A DNA stretch of 64,000 nt from Caballeronia zhejiangensis (lineage in GTDB: Bacteria > Pseudomonadota > Gammaproteobacteria > Burkholderiales > Burkholderiaceae), in the NCBI RefSeq assembly GCF_000698575.1, contig NZ_JFHD01000011.1, positions 62,001 to 126,000 on the forward strand. The letters run 5' to 3'. How positions within the stretch are numbered: the first letter of the stretch is position 1; every line of letters begins with the position of its first letter. Both the position numbers and the translations under genes were made by a program. Under the pieces are notes generated by a model. The model was not told the DNA's origin and ran no database searches. It worked only from the letters and a program-made list of their open reading frames with translations. Of the stretch, positions 27,970 through 36,727 are shown piece by piece.

Positions 27970-29877
27970 TTACTTGAACGCCCGCACTTCCTGCTGCAGA
28001 CGTTCGAGGAATGCGTCGACCGGCATCACGCCCAGATCGACACCGCCACGAGCACGCACGGCTACGGTTTGTGCATCACGCTCCTTGTCGCCGACGACCA
28101 GCAAATACGGCACCTTTTGCAGCGTGTGCTCGCGTATTTTATAGCTAATCTTCTCATTGCGCAAATCGGACTCTACTCTAAGCCCTTGTTTTTGCAACGA
28201 TTGAGCCAGATTTCCGGCATATTCGGCCTGACTTTCAGCAATATTCAACACAACGGCCTGGATCGGCGCGAGCCACGGCGGCATTGCGCCGGCATGATGC
28301 TCGATCAGAATGCCGAGGAAACGCTCCATTGATCCGACGATTGCGCGATGAAGCATCACCGGACGGCGGCGGCTGTTGTCTTCCGCCACGTACTCCGCGC
28401 CGAGACGCTCCGGCAGCACCATGTCGAGCTGCAGCGTGCCGCATTGCCACGAGCGGCCGAGCGCATCCTTGATGTGATACTCGATCTTCGGACCGTAAAA
28501 CGCGCCCTCGCCCGCGAGCTCTTCCCACTGCAGGCCGCACGCGGTCAGCGCTTCGCGCAGGCCCTGCTCCGCGCGATCCCAGGTTTCATCGGTGCCGGCG
28601 CGCTGTTCCGGACGCAGTGACAGCTTGATGTCGATGTGATCGAAGCCGAAATCCTTATACACGCTCATCGCGAGCGTGTTGAACGCGATCGATTCCGCGA
28701 TGAACTGATCTTCGGTACAGAAGATATGTGCATCGTCCTGAACGAAGCCCCGCACGCGCATCAGACCGTGCAGCGCGCCCGACGGCTCGTTGCGATGGCA
28801 CGAACCGAACTCCGCGTAACGCAGCGGCAAGTCGCGGTACGAGCGCAAGCCGTGATTGAACACCTGGACGTGGCCCGGGCAGTTCATCGGCTTGATCGCG
28901 TAGTCGCGCTTTTCCGACTCGGTCGTGAACATGTTTTCACGATAGTTCTGCCAGTGCCCCGATGCTTCCCACAGCGAACGGTCCATCACCATGGGAGTCT
29001 TGATTTCGAGATAGCCGGCTTCGTTCACGCGGCGACGCATGTACTGCTCGACCTGCTGCCATAGCGACCAGCCCTTCGGATGCCAGAACACCATGCCCGG
29101 CGCTTCGTCCTGCAGATGGAACAGGTCGAGCTGCTTGCCGAGCTTTCGGTGATCGCGCTTCTCGGCTTCTTCCAGCATGTGGAGGTACTGCTCCTGGTCT
29201 TCCTTCTTGGTCCACGCGGTGCCGTAGATGCGCTGCAGTTGCTCGTTCTTCGAATCGCCGCGCCAGTACGCGCCCGCGACTTTCATCAGCTTGAAAACCT
29301 TGAGCTTGCCGGTGGACGGCACGTGCGGGCCTCGGCACAGGTCGATGAAATTGCCGTGCGCGTAAAGCCGGATCTCGTCGCTTTCCGGAATCGATTCGAT
29401 GATCTCGGCCTTGTACGCCTCGCCGATGCTCTTGAAGTACTCGACGGCCTCGTTGCGCGAGACGACGCGGCGCGACACCGGCTCGTCCTTCTTCGCGAGC
29501 TCCTGCATGCGCTTCTCGATCTTTTCGAGATCTTCGGGCGTGAACGGACGGCTGTACGAGAAATCGTAGTAGAAGCCGTTGTCGATGACCGGCCCGATGG
29601 TTACTTGCGCCTCGGGGAACAAATCCTTCACGGCATAGGCCAGCAAGTGCGCGGTCGAGTGACGCACGACATCGACGCCTTCCGGGTCTTTGTCGGTGAC
29701 GATCGCGAGCGACGAATCCTTGTCGATCAGAAACGAGGTGTCGACGAGTTCGCCGTTGAGCTTGCCGGCGAGCGCCGCCTTGGCGAGGCCCGCGCCGATC
29801 GATGCCGCAACTTCCGCGACGGTCACCGGGTGGTCGTATTGTCGGACCGACCCATCAGGCAAACGTACCGAAACCAT
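27970..29877 (-). CDS. thrS: Threonine--tRNA ligase
   Basis: This is a class II synthetase of 635 residues. Domains in order are TGS (about 1-62), the N2 editing/SAD domain (about 65-240, with HSTAHLL and the later C-x-GPH motif LCRGPHV), the catalytic core (about 240-530, with MNCPGHV and [16 protein letters not shown]), and the anticodon-binding domain (about 540-635). The ATG at 29877 follows GGAG by 6 bases; the TTG four codons upstream would place that site inside the gene. It is the first gene of thrS-infC-rpmI-rplT. Confidence 0.98.
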   Translation of the reverse strand: MVSVRLPDGSVRQYDHPVTVAEVAASIGAGLAKAALAGKLNGELVDTSFLIDKDSSLAIVTDKDPEGVDVVRHSTAHLLAYAVKDLFPEAQVTIGPVIDNGFYYDFSYSRPFTPEDLEKIEKRMQELAKKDEPVSRRVVSRNEAVEYFKSIGEAYKAEIIESIPESDEIRLYAHGNFIDLCRGPHVPSTGKLKVFKLMKVAGAYWRGDSKNEQLQRIYGTAWTKKEDQEQYLHMLEEAEKRDHRKLGKQLDLFHLQDEAPGMVFWHPKGWSLWQQVEQYMRRRVNEAGYLEIKTPMVMDRSLWEASGHWQNYRENMFTTESEKRDYAIKPMNCPGHVQVFNHGLRSYRDLPLRYAEFGSCHRNEPSGALHGLMRVRGFVQDDAHIFCTEDQFIAESIAFNTLAMSVYKDFGFDHIDIKLSLRPEQRAGTDETWDRAEQGLREALTACGLQWEELAGEGAFYGPKIEYHIKDALGRSWQCGTLQLDMVLPERLGAEYVAEDNSRRRPVMLHRAIVGSMERFLGILIEHHAGAMPPWLAPIQAVVLNIAESQAEYAGNLAQSLQKQGLRVESDLRNEKISYKIREHTLQKVPYLLVVGDKERDAQTVAVRARGGVDLGVMPVDAFLERLQQEVRAFK

Positions 29878-29956
29878 ATCGTTCTCCAAGACGCCGGCAC
29901 ATGCCGGGCGATTCGATTAAGCATTGCCACGCGATTTCGTTTTGAAAATCGCAAGA

Positions 29957-29993
29957 CAAAAAAAATGCGGCCCCGCTATCGAGGGGCCGCATT
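29957..29993 (-). terminator. Rho-independent terminator between tRNA-Val and thrS
   Basis: On the minus strand an 11-bp stem (AATGCGGCCCC at 29993-29983 with GGGGCCGCATT at 29974-29964) with an 8-base loop is followed by about seven T residues. It lies 178 bases after tRNA-Val and 80 bases before the thrS start, so it probably ends the tRNA-Val transcript. Confidence 0.9.
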
Positions 29994-30170
29994 CACTTTT
30001 CACACATACCGCGAAACAATTTGGCAGAAGGCGAATATGGTCCTCGACTAGCGTCGCTCCGAAGTTGTTTCGGTCAACGTTCGACGTGCCATGTTTTTTC
30101 GCCTTTTGCGCTGCGCGCTTCTTGCGGTTTGAAACCCCGCGAACCGAAGTCCGCTGAATTTCGTTTTCGT

Positions 30171-30247
30171 TGGTAGGCTCGATTGGACTCGAACCAACGA
30201 CCCCCACCATGTCAAGGTGGTGCTCTAACCAGCTGAGCTACGAGCCT
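30171..30247 (-). tRNA. tRNA-Val (anticodon GAC)
   Basis: This 77-base tRNA has acceptor arms AGGCTCG and CGAGCCT, a D arm with AGCTGGTTAGAGC, the anticodon stem CCACC/GGTGG around the loop TTGACAT, a T loop GGTTCGAGTCC, and an encoded CCA. The anticodon is GAC, reading GUC. A near-consensus promoter precedes it. Confidence 0.97.
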
Positions 30248-30259
30248 GAAAGAAGTGAG

Positions 30260-30288
30260 ATTATATGGAGTGTTTCAGATGTTGGCAA
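30260..30288 (-). promoter_or_regulatory. Sigma-70-type promoter of tRNA-Val
   Basis: On the minus strand TTGCCA (30288-30283) is followed, after exactly 17 bases, by TATAAT (30265-30260). The tRNA begins 12 bases further on. This is the closest match to a housekeeping promoter noted in the window. Confidence 0.8.
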
Positions 30289-30346
30289 GTGCTTATCTTC
30301 AGAAAAATCGAAAATATTCGCCAATCCGTTCAATCCCTTCTAAATG

Positions 30347-32569
30347 CTACGCGCGACGCGAAGCGCGAATCACGCCCTGCACTTCGCCGAGCAGCGTGCA
30401 TGCGCGTTGAATCTGCGCTGCACTCGACACTTCCACGGTGAACTGCATATACGCGACATTCCTGCGGCTCTGGCTCTTCACGCCGATCACGTTGATCTTC
30501 TCGCGCGCGAACACTTCGGAGATGTCGCGCAGCAAGCCCTGGCGATCCGCCGATTCAACCGAAAGGTCCACCGGATAAACGGACGAGCCACGCCCGTTCA
30601 TCACCTCGGCGGACCAAGTCGTGTGCAGCACGCGTTCGGGCGAGCGCTCGGCCATGCGCTTGAACGTTTCGCAATCGGTCCGGTGCACCGACATGCCTTT
30701 GCCGCGCGTGACGAATCCCGCGATCGGATCGGGAGGCGCCGGGCGGCAGCAACGCGCGAGTTGCGTGAGCAGCGCATCGACACCGACGACGAGCACGCCC
30801 GTCGACGCTCCGTGCGCCACGCTTTGCCCGCTGCTGCGCTTCTCGAACTGCTCGGGCGCTTCGGGTTCGGGCTCGGGCGGCGGCGCATCGGAGAGCGCCT
30901 GCTCGATGTTGCGCAGACTGAACTCGTCCTTCGCGACGAGTGCGTAAAGCTCCTCGGGCGCCTTGAAGCCGAGTTTGGCCGCGAGCTGTTCGAGACTGAC
31001 AGATGTCTTTCCCTCGCGCTGCAAGGTCTTCTCGACGATGCTCCGTCCGGCCGCGATGTTCTCCGCCGCATCCGCCGCGAGGAACCACGAGCGCACTTTC
31101 TGCCGGGCGCGGGCGCTATGCAGATAGCCGAGCTGCGGATTGAGCCAGTCGCGCGACGGACCGCCCTCCTTCACCGCGACGATCTCGACCGTCTGTCCGT
31201 TTTGCAGCGGCGTGTTGAGCGGCACCATCGCGCCATCGACGCGAGCGCCCCGACAACGATGTCCGAGCTCGCTGTGCAGGTGATATGCGAAATCGACGGC
31301 TGTCGCGCCTTGCGGCAACGCGATCACGCGCGCCTGCGGCGTCAGCACGTAGATATGGTCGTCGTCGAGCGTCGCGTCGCGCAGATGCTGCCAGCCGGGA
31401 TGCTCGCCTTCGACGTCGTCCTTCCACGCGAGAAGCTGACGCAACCATGCGATCTTCTCGTCGTATTTCTCGCTCGCGGTCACCTGCCCCGCATAGCCAC
31501 GCGCGCCCGCTTCCTTGTACCGCCAGTGCGCGGCCACGCCGTACTCTGCGAACTGATGCATCTCGTACGTGCGAATCTGGACTTCGAATGCGCGCCCGTC
31601 GTCGCCGATCACGACCGTATGCAGCGACTTGTAGCCGTTGGGCTTGGGACGCGAGATGTAATCGTCGAACTCACGCGGCACCGGCTGCCACAGGTTGTGC
31701 ACGATGCCGAGCACGGTGTAGCAATCCTTGATGTCGCCGACGATCACGCGAAATGCGCGCACGTCGTTCAGTTCGGCGAAATCCAGCTGCTTGCCGCGCA
31801 TCTTCTTCCAAATGCTGTAGATGTGCTTCGGCCGTCCGCTGACGTCCGCCTTGATGTGCGCGGTTTCCAGTTCCTTCTGCAGACGAGCGATGGCCTCGGT
31901 CACATAGGTCTCGCGCTCGACGCGCTTCTCGTCGAGCAGCTTCGCGATGCGTTTGTACGTGACCGGATCTTCGAAGCGAAACGACAGGTCTTCGAGTTCC
32001 CACTTCAGTTGCCAGATGCCGAGCCGGTTGGCGAGCGGCGCGTAAATCTCCAGCGTCTCGCGCGGCACGTCGGGCGACGGTTCGATCTTGTGCGCGGCGT
32101 AGTAGCGCAGCGTCTGCACGCGCGAGGCGAGCCGGATCAGCACCACGCGAATGTCCTGCGCGAACGCAAGCAACATCTTGCGCAACGCTTCGACCTGCGC
32201 ACGGCGCGCGGCCTGCGCGTCGCGCGTGTTTTCAGGCAGTTCCGCGAGCGTCGCGCGCGAGCTGACCGAACCAAGCCGCAACAGCTTGCGTACATCGCCG
32301 ACGAGCCGCTGCACTTCCGGGCCGAAGCGCTCCGCGATCACCTTCTCCGGATCGTCGAGATGCGGCGCCAGCACGAAGAGCGCCGCGGCGGCGACCGCGT
32401 GCGAATCGACGTTGAGCGTCTGCATGATGCGCGCGGTGCCGGCAGCGTGGTCCGCGAGCAGTTCGCCCGTCGAGACGCGCGCGTCCTTCGCGTGCTCGCG
32501 CACGAACGCGAGCGCGTCGTCGATGGACGGCTCGGGCAACGTTTCGGTGGGGACGGCGGTCTCGGTCAT
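30347..32569 (-). CDS. relA: GTP pyrophosphokinase RelA (synthetase only)
   Basis: RelA makes (p)ppGpp on starved ribosomes. The 740-residue protein has an N-terminal HD-like domain (about 1-180), synthetase domain (about 230-350; GRPKHIYSIWKKM, then DDYISRPKPNGYKSLHT and EVQIRTYEMHQFAEYG), TGS (about 405-465), a conserved Cys pair region (ARCCRPAP) and a C-terminal ACT domain. Where hydrolases have the His-Asp pair, this protein reads LFVLAPHLDD, so hydrolase activity should be lost. The EFDD wording also fits RelA rather than SpoT. It is 32 bases after the RidA gene and probably co-transcribed. Confidence 0.96.
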   Translation of the reverse strand: MTETAVPTETLPEPSIDDALAFVREHAKDARVSTGELLADHAAGTARIMQTLNVDSHAVAAAALFVLAPHLDDPEKVIAERFGPEVQRLVGDVRKLLRLGSVSSRATLAELPENTRDAQAARRAQVEALRKMLLAFAQDIRVVLIRLASRVQTLRYYAAHKIEPSPDVPRETLEIYAPLANRLGIWQLKWELEDLSFRFEDPVTYKRIAKLLDEKRVERETYVTEAIARLQKELETAHIKADVSGRPKHIYSIWKKMRGKQLDFAELNDVRAFRVIVGDIKDCYTVLGIVHNLWQPVPREFDDYISRPKPNGYKSLHTVVIGDDGRAFEVQIRTYEMHQFAEYGVAAHWRYKEAGARGYAGQVTASEKYDEKIAWLRQLLAWKDDVEGEHPGWQHLRDATLDDDHIYVLTPQARVIALPQGATAVDFAYHLHSELGHRCRGARVDGAMVPLNTPLQNGQTVEIVAVKEGGPSRDWLNPQLGYLHSARARQKVRSWFLAADAAENIAAGRSIVEKTLQREGKTSVSLEQLAAKLGFKAPEELYALVAKDEFSLRNIEQALSDAPPPEPEPEAPEQFEKRSSGQSVAHGASTGVLVVGVDALLTQLARCCRPAPPDPIAGFVTRGKGMSVHRTDCETFKRMAERSPERVLHTTWSAEVMNGRGSSVYPVDLSVESADRQGLLRDISEVFAREKINVIGVKSQSRRNVAYMQFTVEVSSAAQIQRACTLLGEVQGVIRASRRA

Positions 32570-32601
32570 TCGGGCGATGCCAATACTTCAGACGACTCGA
32601 T

Positions 32602-32955
32602 TCAGTTGCGCTGTGCGGCGATCACGACGATTTCCACGAGGCACGCCGGATTGGCGAGCTTCGCCTCGACGGTGGCGCGGGGCGGCGTGTTGCCTTCCGC
32701 GACCCACGAGTCCCACACGGCGTTCATGCCGGGGAAATGGATCATGTCCGAGATATAGATCTGCACCGACAGCAAGTGCGACTTGTCGCTGTTCGCCTCT
32801 TCGAGCAGGCGGTCGATGTGACCGAGCACTTCGCGCGTCTGACCGGTGATGTCCTGGTCCGTGTCCTCGGCGATCTGGCCGGCGAGATACACCGTGCCGT
32901 TGTGGATCGCGGTTTCGGAAAGGCGCGGCCCGACGTGATGACGAATGACTGCCAT
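32602..32955 (-). CDS. RidA/YjgF family protein
   Basis: This 117-residue protein has the chorismate-mutase-like fold of RidA enamine/imine deaminases. It contains AIHNGTVYLAGQIAED, a QTREVLGHIDRLLEEAN helix, and PPRATVEAKLANPACLVEI, which includes the conserved Arg before the last strand. The sequence diverges from classical RidA at the start, so it belongs to one of the Rid subfamilies. The ATG at 32955 matches the family start. It lies between an alpha/beta hydrolase gene and relA on the same strand. Confidence 0.88.
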   Translation of the reverse strand: MAVIRHHVGPRLSETAIHNGTVYLAGQIAEDTDQDITGQTREVLGHIDRLLEEANSDKSHLLSVQIYISDMIHFPGMNAVWDSWVAEGNTPPRATVEAKLANPACLVEIVVIAAQRN

Positions 32956-33028
32956 TGTTTGTTCCTGATCGGTGATGGTGAGAAAAGAAGCGCAAGCGGC
33001 GCGCAAGCACCTTATGTTCAGCCCAATA

Positions 33029-33949
33029 TTATGCCCCGCTCGCGTCATCGCCGAGAAAGAACCCCCTGGCGATGGCGATTTGATCTTCGACAAGAAAGGC
33101 CGGCGCGTGACCCGCGCCCGGGATCTCGGCGCTCGTCACGGCCTGACCTTTCTCGACCATTTGCGCGACCGTCTCGCGCGACAGCAAATCCGAGCTCTCG
33201 CCGCGCACGACGAGCACCGGCGTCCTGATCGACGCGAGCGAGCGCCACAGAAACGCCTCGCCGGCCGCATTCTGCTCATCGGTGGCCGACGTGAACGGCG
33301 TCGCGATGCCCGGGTCGTAGCGAAAGCCCCACGCACCGTCGCGCTCGTGCAGGAGCGGCGTGTTGATGCTCGCCCACTCCTCGTCGGTCAGCGGCCCGAA
33401 CGACGACGCGAGCGCCGCCGCGTGCCGCACGCCTTCGTCGAGCGATGCGAAACGCGCCGGCTTGCCGAGATACTCGCCGATACGCTGCAGCGCGACCGGT
33501 TCGATATGCGGCCCGACATCGTTGAGCAGCATCTTTCGGATCGGCGTGTTCGGCAAGCCGCCGAGCGCCATGCCGATGAGACCGCCCATCGACGTGCCGA
33601 ACCAGTCCACCGTCTCGACGTTCAACCGCGCGATCAGCGTGACCACGTCCGCGACATACTGCGGCACGCCGTAGTAACGCGGATCCGCGAGCCAGTCGGA
33701 CAGTCCTCGCCCGACCACGTCCGGACACACCACGCGATAGTCCCGCGCGAACGCTTGCGCGAGCTTGTCGAAGTCGCGTCCCGAGCGCGTCAGGCCGTGC
33801 ACGCACAGCAGCACGCGCGGATTGGCCGGATCGCCCCACTCCGTATAGGCGATGCGATGCAGACCCGCCGGGCTCGCGCATTGCACGAAGCGCTGGCGCG
33901 GCTCGCTCAGATCGGAATGCACGGCTTCGGCGACGATGGATGCGGTCAT
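33029..33949 (-). CDS. Alpha/beta hydrolase
   Basis: This 306-residue alpha/beta hydrolase has the oxyanion segment LLCVHGLTRSGRDFD, a nucleophile elbow FGTSMGGLIG with the catalytic serine, and a late GAGHAPAF with the catalytic histidine. The N-terminal SPAGLHRIAYTEWGDPANPRV (in parts) is common to a Burkholderia family of unknown substrate. The ATG at 33949 is preferred; the upstream 56 in-frame residues are Arg-rich and unlike the family. It is the first of three minus-strand genes with a RidA gene and relA. Confidence 0.87.
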   Translation of the reverse strand: MTASIVAEAVHSDLSEPRQRFVQCASPAGLHRIAYTEWGDPANPRVLLCVHGLTRSGRDFDKLAQAFARDYRVVCPDVVGRGLSDWLADPRYYGVPQYVADVVTLIARLNVETVDWFGTSMGGLIGMALGGLPNTPIRKMLLNDVGPHIEPVALQRIGEYLGKPARFASLDEGVRHAAALASSFGPLTDEEWASINTPLLHERDGAWGFRYDPGIATPFTSATDEQNAAGEAFLWRSLASIRTPVLVVRGESSDLLSRETVAQMVEKGQAVTSAEIPGAGHAPAFLVEDQIAIARGFFLGDDASGA

Positions 33950-34072
33950 GGAGAGGTCCTCGTGGAAGTGTCGAAACGATTGTAAAGCGCATCTCACCGG
34001 ATCGAGGGGCCTATGCCGAACGGACGACCCCTTCCCGCGTGCACAGATGCGGGCGAAACCCGCAAAAGCAAA

Positions 34073-34101
34073 GCGGGCGAAGCTCCGAAAGCTTCGCCCG
34101 C
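34073..34101 (-). terminator. Terminator after scoB
   Basis: On the minus strand a 12-bp stem (GCGGGCGAAGCT at 34101-34090 by complement with 34084-34073) closes a 5-base loop and is followed by T-rich sequence (TTTGCTTTT). It lies 50 bases after the scoB stop. Confidence 0.82.
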
Positions 34102-34150
34102 CCGTGTTCGCGCTCACGCCGAGAGAACCGGCGTTCGTGTCACGCCGCTA

Positions 34151-34792
34151 TCACTTCACGCTCGTGACATCGAGCGGCGCGCCCGTCTTCTTCTGAATTT
34201 CCTCGACCGTCACGCCGTCGGCCAGCTCGACGAGCTTGAGGCCATTGTCGGTGACGTCGATCACGCCGAGATCGGTGATGATGCGATCCACGACGCCCAC
34301 GCCCGTCAGCGGCAGCGAGCACTCTTCGAGGATCTTGTGCTGGTCGCCCTTCGCGACGTGTTCCATCAGCACGACGACTTTCTTCACGCCGGCGACGAGG
34401 TCCATCGCGCCGCCCATGCCCTTGATCATCTTGCCGGGGATCATCCAGTTGGCCAGATCGCCCTTCTTGCTGATCTGCATTGCGCCGAGGATCGCCAGGT
34501 TGATGTGGCCGCCGCGGATCATCGCGAACGAATCCGCCGACGAAAAGATCGACGAGCCCGGCAGCGTCGTCACGGTCTGCTTGCCGGCGTTGATGAGATC
34601 GGCGTCGACTTCGTCTTCATACGGCGACGGCCCGATGCCGAGCAGACCGTTTTCCGACTGCAGCCACACTTCCATGCCGTCCGGAACGTGATTGGCGACG
34701 AGCGTCGGCAAGCCGATACCCAGGTTCACGTAGAAGCCGTCCTGCAGTTCCTGCGCCGCGCGCGCGGCCATCTGGTCACGAGTCCAAGCCAT
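34151..34792 (-). CDS. scoB: Succinyl-CoA:3-ketoacid CoA-transferase subunit B
   Basis: This is the beta subunit (213 residues) of a class I CoA-transferase. It carries the catalytic [10 protein letters not shown] motif and the [18 protein letters not shown] start. It is clearly related to PcaJ (15568-16224) but differs throughout (for example [19 protein letters not shown]). The neighbouring subunit A and the lack of aromatic genes point to acetoacetate activation (SCOT). It starts 2 bases after the scoA stop. Confidence 0.93.
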   Translation of the reverse strand: MAWTRDQMAARAAQELQDGFYVNLGIGLPTLVANHVPDGMEVWLQSENGLLGIGPSPYEDEVDADLINAGKQTVTTLPGSSIFSSADSFAMIRGGHINLAILGAMQISKKGDLANWMIPGKMIKGMGGAMDLVAGVKKVVVLMEHVAKGDQHKILEECSLPLTGVGVVDRIITDLGVIDVTDNGLKLVELADGVTVEEIQKKTGAPLDVTSVK

Positions 34793-34794
34793 GA

Positions 34795-35499
34795 TTACTC
34801 TCCTTTCGCGCGGACGATGCGTTGTTCGATGCGCTTTTCCGGCTGCGCATTCAGCACGAGGCGCTGCACGTAGATGCCGGGCAGATGGATCGCGTCCGGA
34901 TCGAGTTCGCCCGTCTCGACGATTTCTTCCACTTCGGCCACGGTGATCTTGCCGGCCATTGCGCACATCGGGTTGAAGTTGCGCGCGGTGCGCCGGAAGA
35001 TCAGGTTGCCGGATTTATCGGCCTTCCATGCCTTGACGAGACCGACGTCTGCCGTGAGCGAATGCTCGAGCACGTAATGGTTCTCGCCGAACTGGCGCGT
35101 TTCCTTGCCTTCCGCGATCACCGTGCCGAAACCCGTGTTCGTGAAGAACGCCGGAATGCCCGCGCCGCCCGCGCGGAGCTTCTCGGCGAGCGTGCCCTGC
35201 GGCGTGAATTCGAGCTCGAGTTCGCCGGCGAGGTATTGGCGCTCGAACTCCTTGTTTTCGCCGACGTACGACGAAATCATCTTCTTGATCTGGCGCGTCT
35301 CGAGCAAGAGACCGAGGCCAAAGCCGTCGACGCCCGCGTTATTACTGATGCAGGTGATGCCCTTGACGCCCGTATCGCGCAGTGCGGCGATGAGCGCTTC
35401 GGGAATGCCGCACAGCCCGAAACCGCCGACCGCGAACGTCTGCCCGTCCTTGACGATGTCCTCGAGCGCGGCTTTCGCGCTGGGATAGACCTTGTTCAT
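34795..35499 (-). CDS. scoA: Succinyl-CoA:3-ketoacid CoA-transferase subunit A
   Basis: This is the alpha subunit (234 residues). It has the glycine-rich [17 protein letters not shown] near the N-terminus, [14 protein letters not shown] and [10 protein letters not shown]. The ATG at 35499 starts [13 protein letters not shown] longer frame upstream is not supported. It is divergent from a PAS-LuxR regulator gene, and the 217-base gap holds three copies of GGCACAA in either orientation. Confidence 0.93.
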   Translation of the reverse strand: MNKVYPSAKAALEDIVKDGQTFAVGGFGLCGIPEALIAALRDTGVKGITCISNNAGVDGFGLGLLLETRQIKKMISSYVGENKEFERQYLAGELELEFTPQGTLAEKLRAGGAGIPAFFTNTGFGTVIAEGKETRQFGENHYVLEHSLTADVGLVKAWKADKSGNLIFRRTARNFNPMCAMAGKITVAEVEEIVETGELDPDAIHLPGIYVQRLVLNAQPEKRIEQRIVRAKGE

Positions 35500-35591
35500 C
35501 TGTGTGTCCCTTCCATGTTGAAACCAACTGAAAATCGGTTTTTTGATGCCGCCGATGCACTGTTCGAGCGCATCGCGCGGCCTTTTGACGT

Positions 35592-35627
35592 GGCACAAGC
35601 GTACTTTGTGCCGATGATCCGGCACAA
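35592..35627. promoter_or_regulatory. GGCACAA repeats between scoA and the PAS-LuxR gene
   Basis: An inverted repeat GGCACAA-N7-TTGTGCC (35592-35598 and 35606-35612) is followed by a third, direct copy GGCACAA at 35621-35627. The set lies about 93-128 bases upstream of scoA and 90-125 bases upstream of the divergent PAS-LuxR gene, so one protein could control both. The LuxR-type neighbour is the obvious candidate. Confidence 0.6.
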
Positions 35628-35716
35628 TACGCAAAAATACATAAGTCTTTGCCCGCGCGCGTTGGTTCCCGGCGCTTTTCGCCGCGATACGCAAGGCGCC
35701 GCGCGCCCGATCTCAC

Positions 35717-36262
35717 ATGCGTGCACTGGATTATCAAACCGCGTTTCAACTTGCGCCCGTCGGGCTCGTGCTTTCGCGCGAGCGCACCATCGAAGACTGC
35801 AACGAGCAGCTTTGCGCGATCTTCGGTTCCACGCGTGAGGCGCTCATCGGCAAGTCGTTCGAGGTGCTGTATCCCTCGCCGGACGAGTTCGCGCGCATCG
35901 GCGAGCGCATCGCCGCGCATATCAGCAAGGAAGGCACGTACAGCGACGACCGCATCATGAAGCGCAAGAACGGCGAACTGTTCTGGTGTCACGTCACCGG
36001 CCGCGCGCTCGACCGGACCGCGCCTCACGCGGCGGGCGTCTGGACATTCGAGGACTTGAGCGCGACGCGGCGGGTCGCGATCGAATTGACGCCGCGCGAG
36101 CGCGAGATCGCCGCGCAGCTCGTGACGGGCAAGACGAGCAAGCAGATCGGCCGCGTGCTCGATATCAGCCCGCGGACGGTTGATATCTACCGAGCGCGGC
36201 TCATGAGAAAGTACGACACGGGCAATGCGACCGAACTGCTGCAACGGCTGCTCGGCACCTGA
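35717..36262 (+). CDS. PAS-sensor LuxR-type transcriptional regulator
   Basis: This 181-residue protein has an N-terminal PAS domain (about 1-115; LAPVGLVLSRERTIEDCNEQ, then FWCHVTGRALD) and a C-terminal LuxR/FixJ helix-turn-helix (about 120-180; LTPREREIAAQLVTGKTSKQIGR, ISPRTVDIYRARLM, given in parts). It lacks a phosphoacceptor receiver domain, so it is probably a one-component sensor. It is divergent from scoAB and convergent with the thioesterase gene. Control of ketoacid CoA-transferase genes is inferred from position. Confidence 0.9.
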   Translation: MRALDYQTAFQLAPVGLVLSRERTIEDCNEQLCAIFGSTREALIGKSFEVLYPSPDEFARIGERIAAHISKEGTYSDDRIMKRKNGELFWCHVTGRALDRTAPHAAGVWTFEDLSATRRVAIELTPREREIAAQLVTGKTSKQIGRVLDISPRTVDIYRARLMRKYDTGNATELLQRLLGT

Positions 36263-36272
36263 CCTGCGCGCT

Positions 36273-36710
36273 TTACGGCGCGACGGGCGCGGCGGTCTCG
36301 ATGATCTGCCGCAACATGTCCGGCAGCGGCACGGACTTGCCCGCCGCGTAGTCGATCCAGACGATTTTCGCTGCGCCGCGCGCATACAGTGCGGCGGGTT
36401 CATCGGCGCGATACAGCTCGAAGCGCGTATCGAGACTGCTGCGCCCCGGCTTGCCGACGGACATGCGCCCGATTACGTCGCCGGGATATTGAAGCTGCTT
36501 CAGAAACTCCATCGACGCGTTTACGATCACCGGCCCTTGCCCGTCGCCATTGCCGCCGACGAGACCGATCTCTTCGAACCACGAGATACGCACCTGCTCC
36601 ATGTAGCGGAAATAGACGGTGTTATTGACATGCCCGAAGGCGTCCATGTCGCCCCAGCGGATCGGCATGGAAAGTTCGAAGACGGTGTGGAAATCGTTAT
36701 GCGTGGTCAT
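36273..36710 (-). CDS. Acyl-CoA thioesterase (4-hydroxybenzoyl-CoA thioesterase/YbgC type)
   Basis: This 145-residue hotdog-fold thioesterase has the active-site segment RWGDMDAFGHVNNTVYFRYMEQ (about 17-38, in parts), with the catalytic Asp in GDMDAFGHVNN. It hydrolyses acyl-CoA esters, but the chain specificity is unknown. The ATG at 36710 is 17 bases after the stop of the SDR gene upstream, so the two are co-transcribed. Confidence 0.9.
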   Translation of the reverse strand: MTTHNDFHTVFELSMPIRWGDMDAFGHVNNTVYFRYMEQVRISWFEEIGLVGGNGDGQGPVIVNASMEFLKQLQYPGDVIGRMSVGKPGRSSLDTRFELYRADEPAALYARGAAKIVWIDYAAGKSVPLPDMLRQIIETAAPVAP

Positions 36711-36727
36711 TGCGTGCGCTAAAAAGT

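Noticed and set aside
35591..35612. Possible sigma-54 promoter (TGGCAC near GC-containing element) before scoA
   Set aside because: The -12 part (ACGC) does not match TTGC, and the symmetry of the repeats is better explained as an operator.
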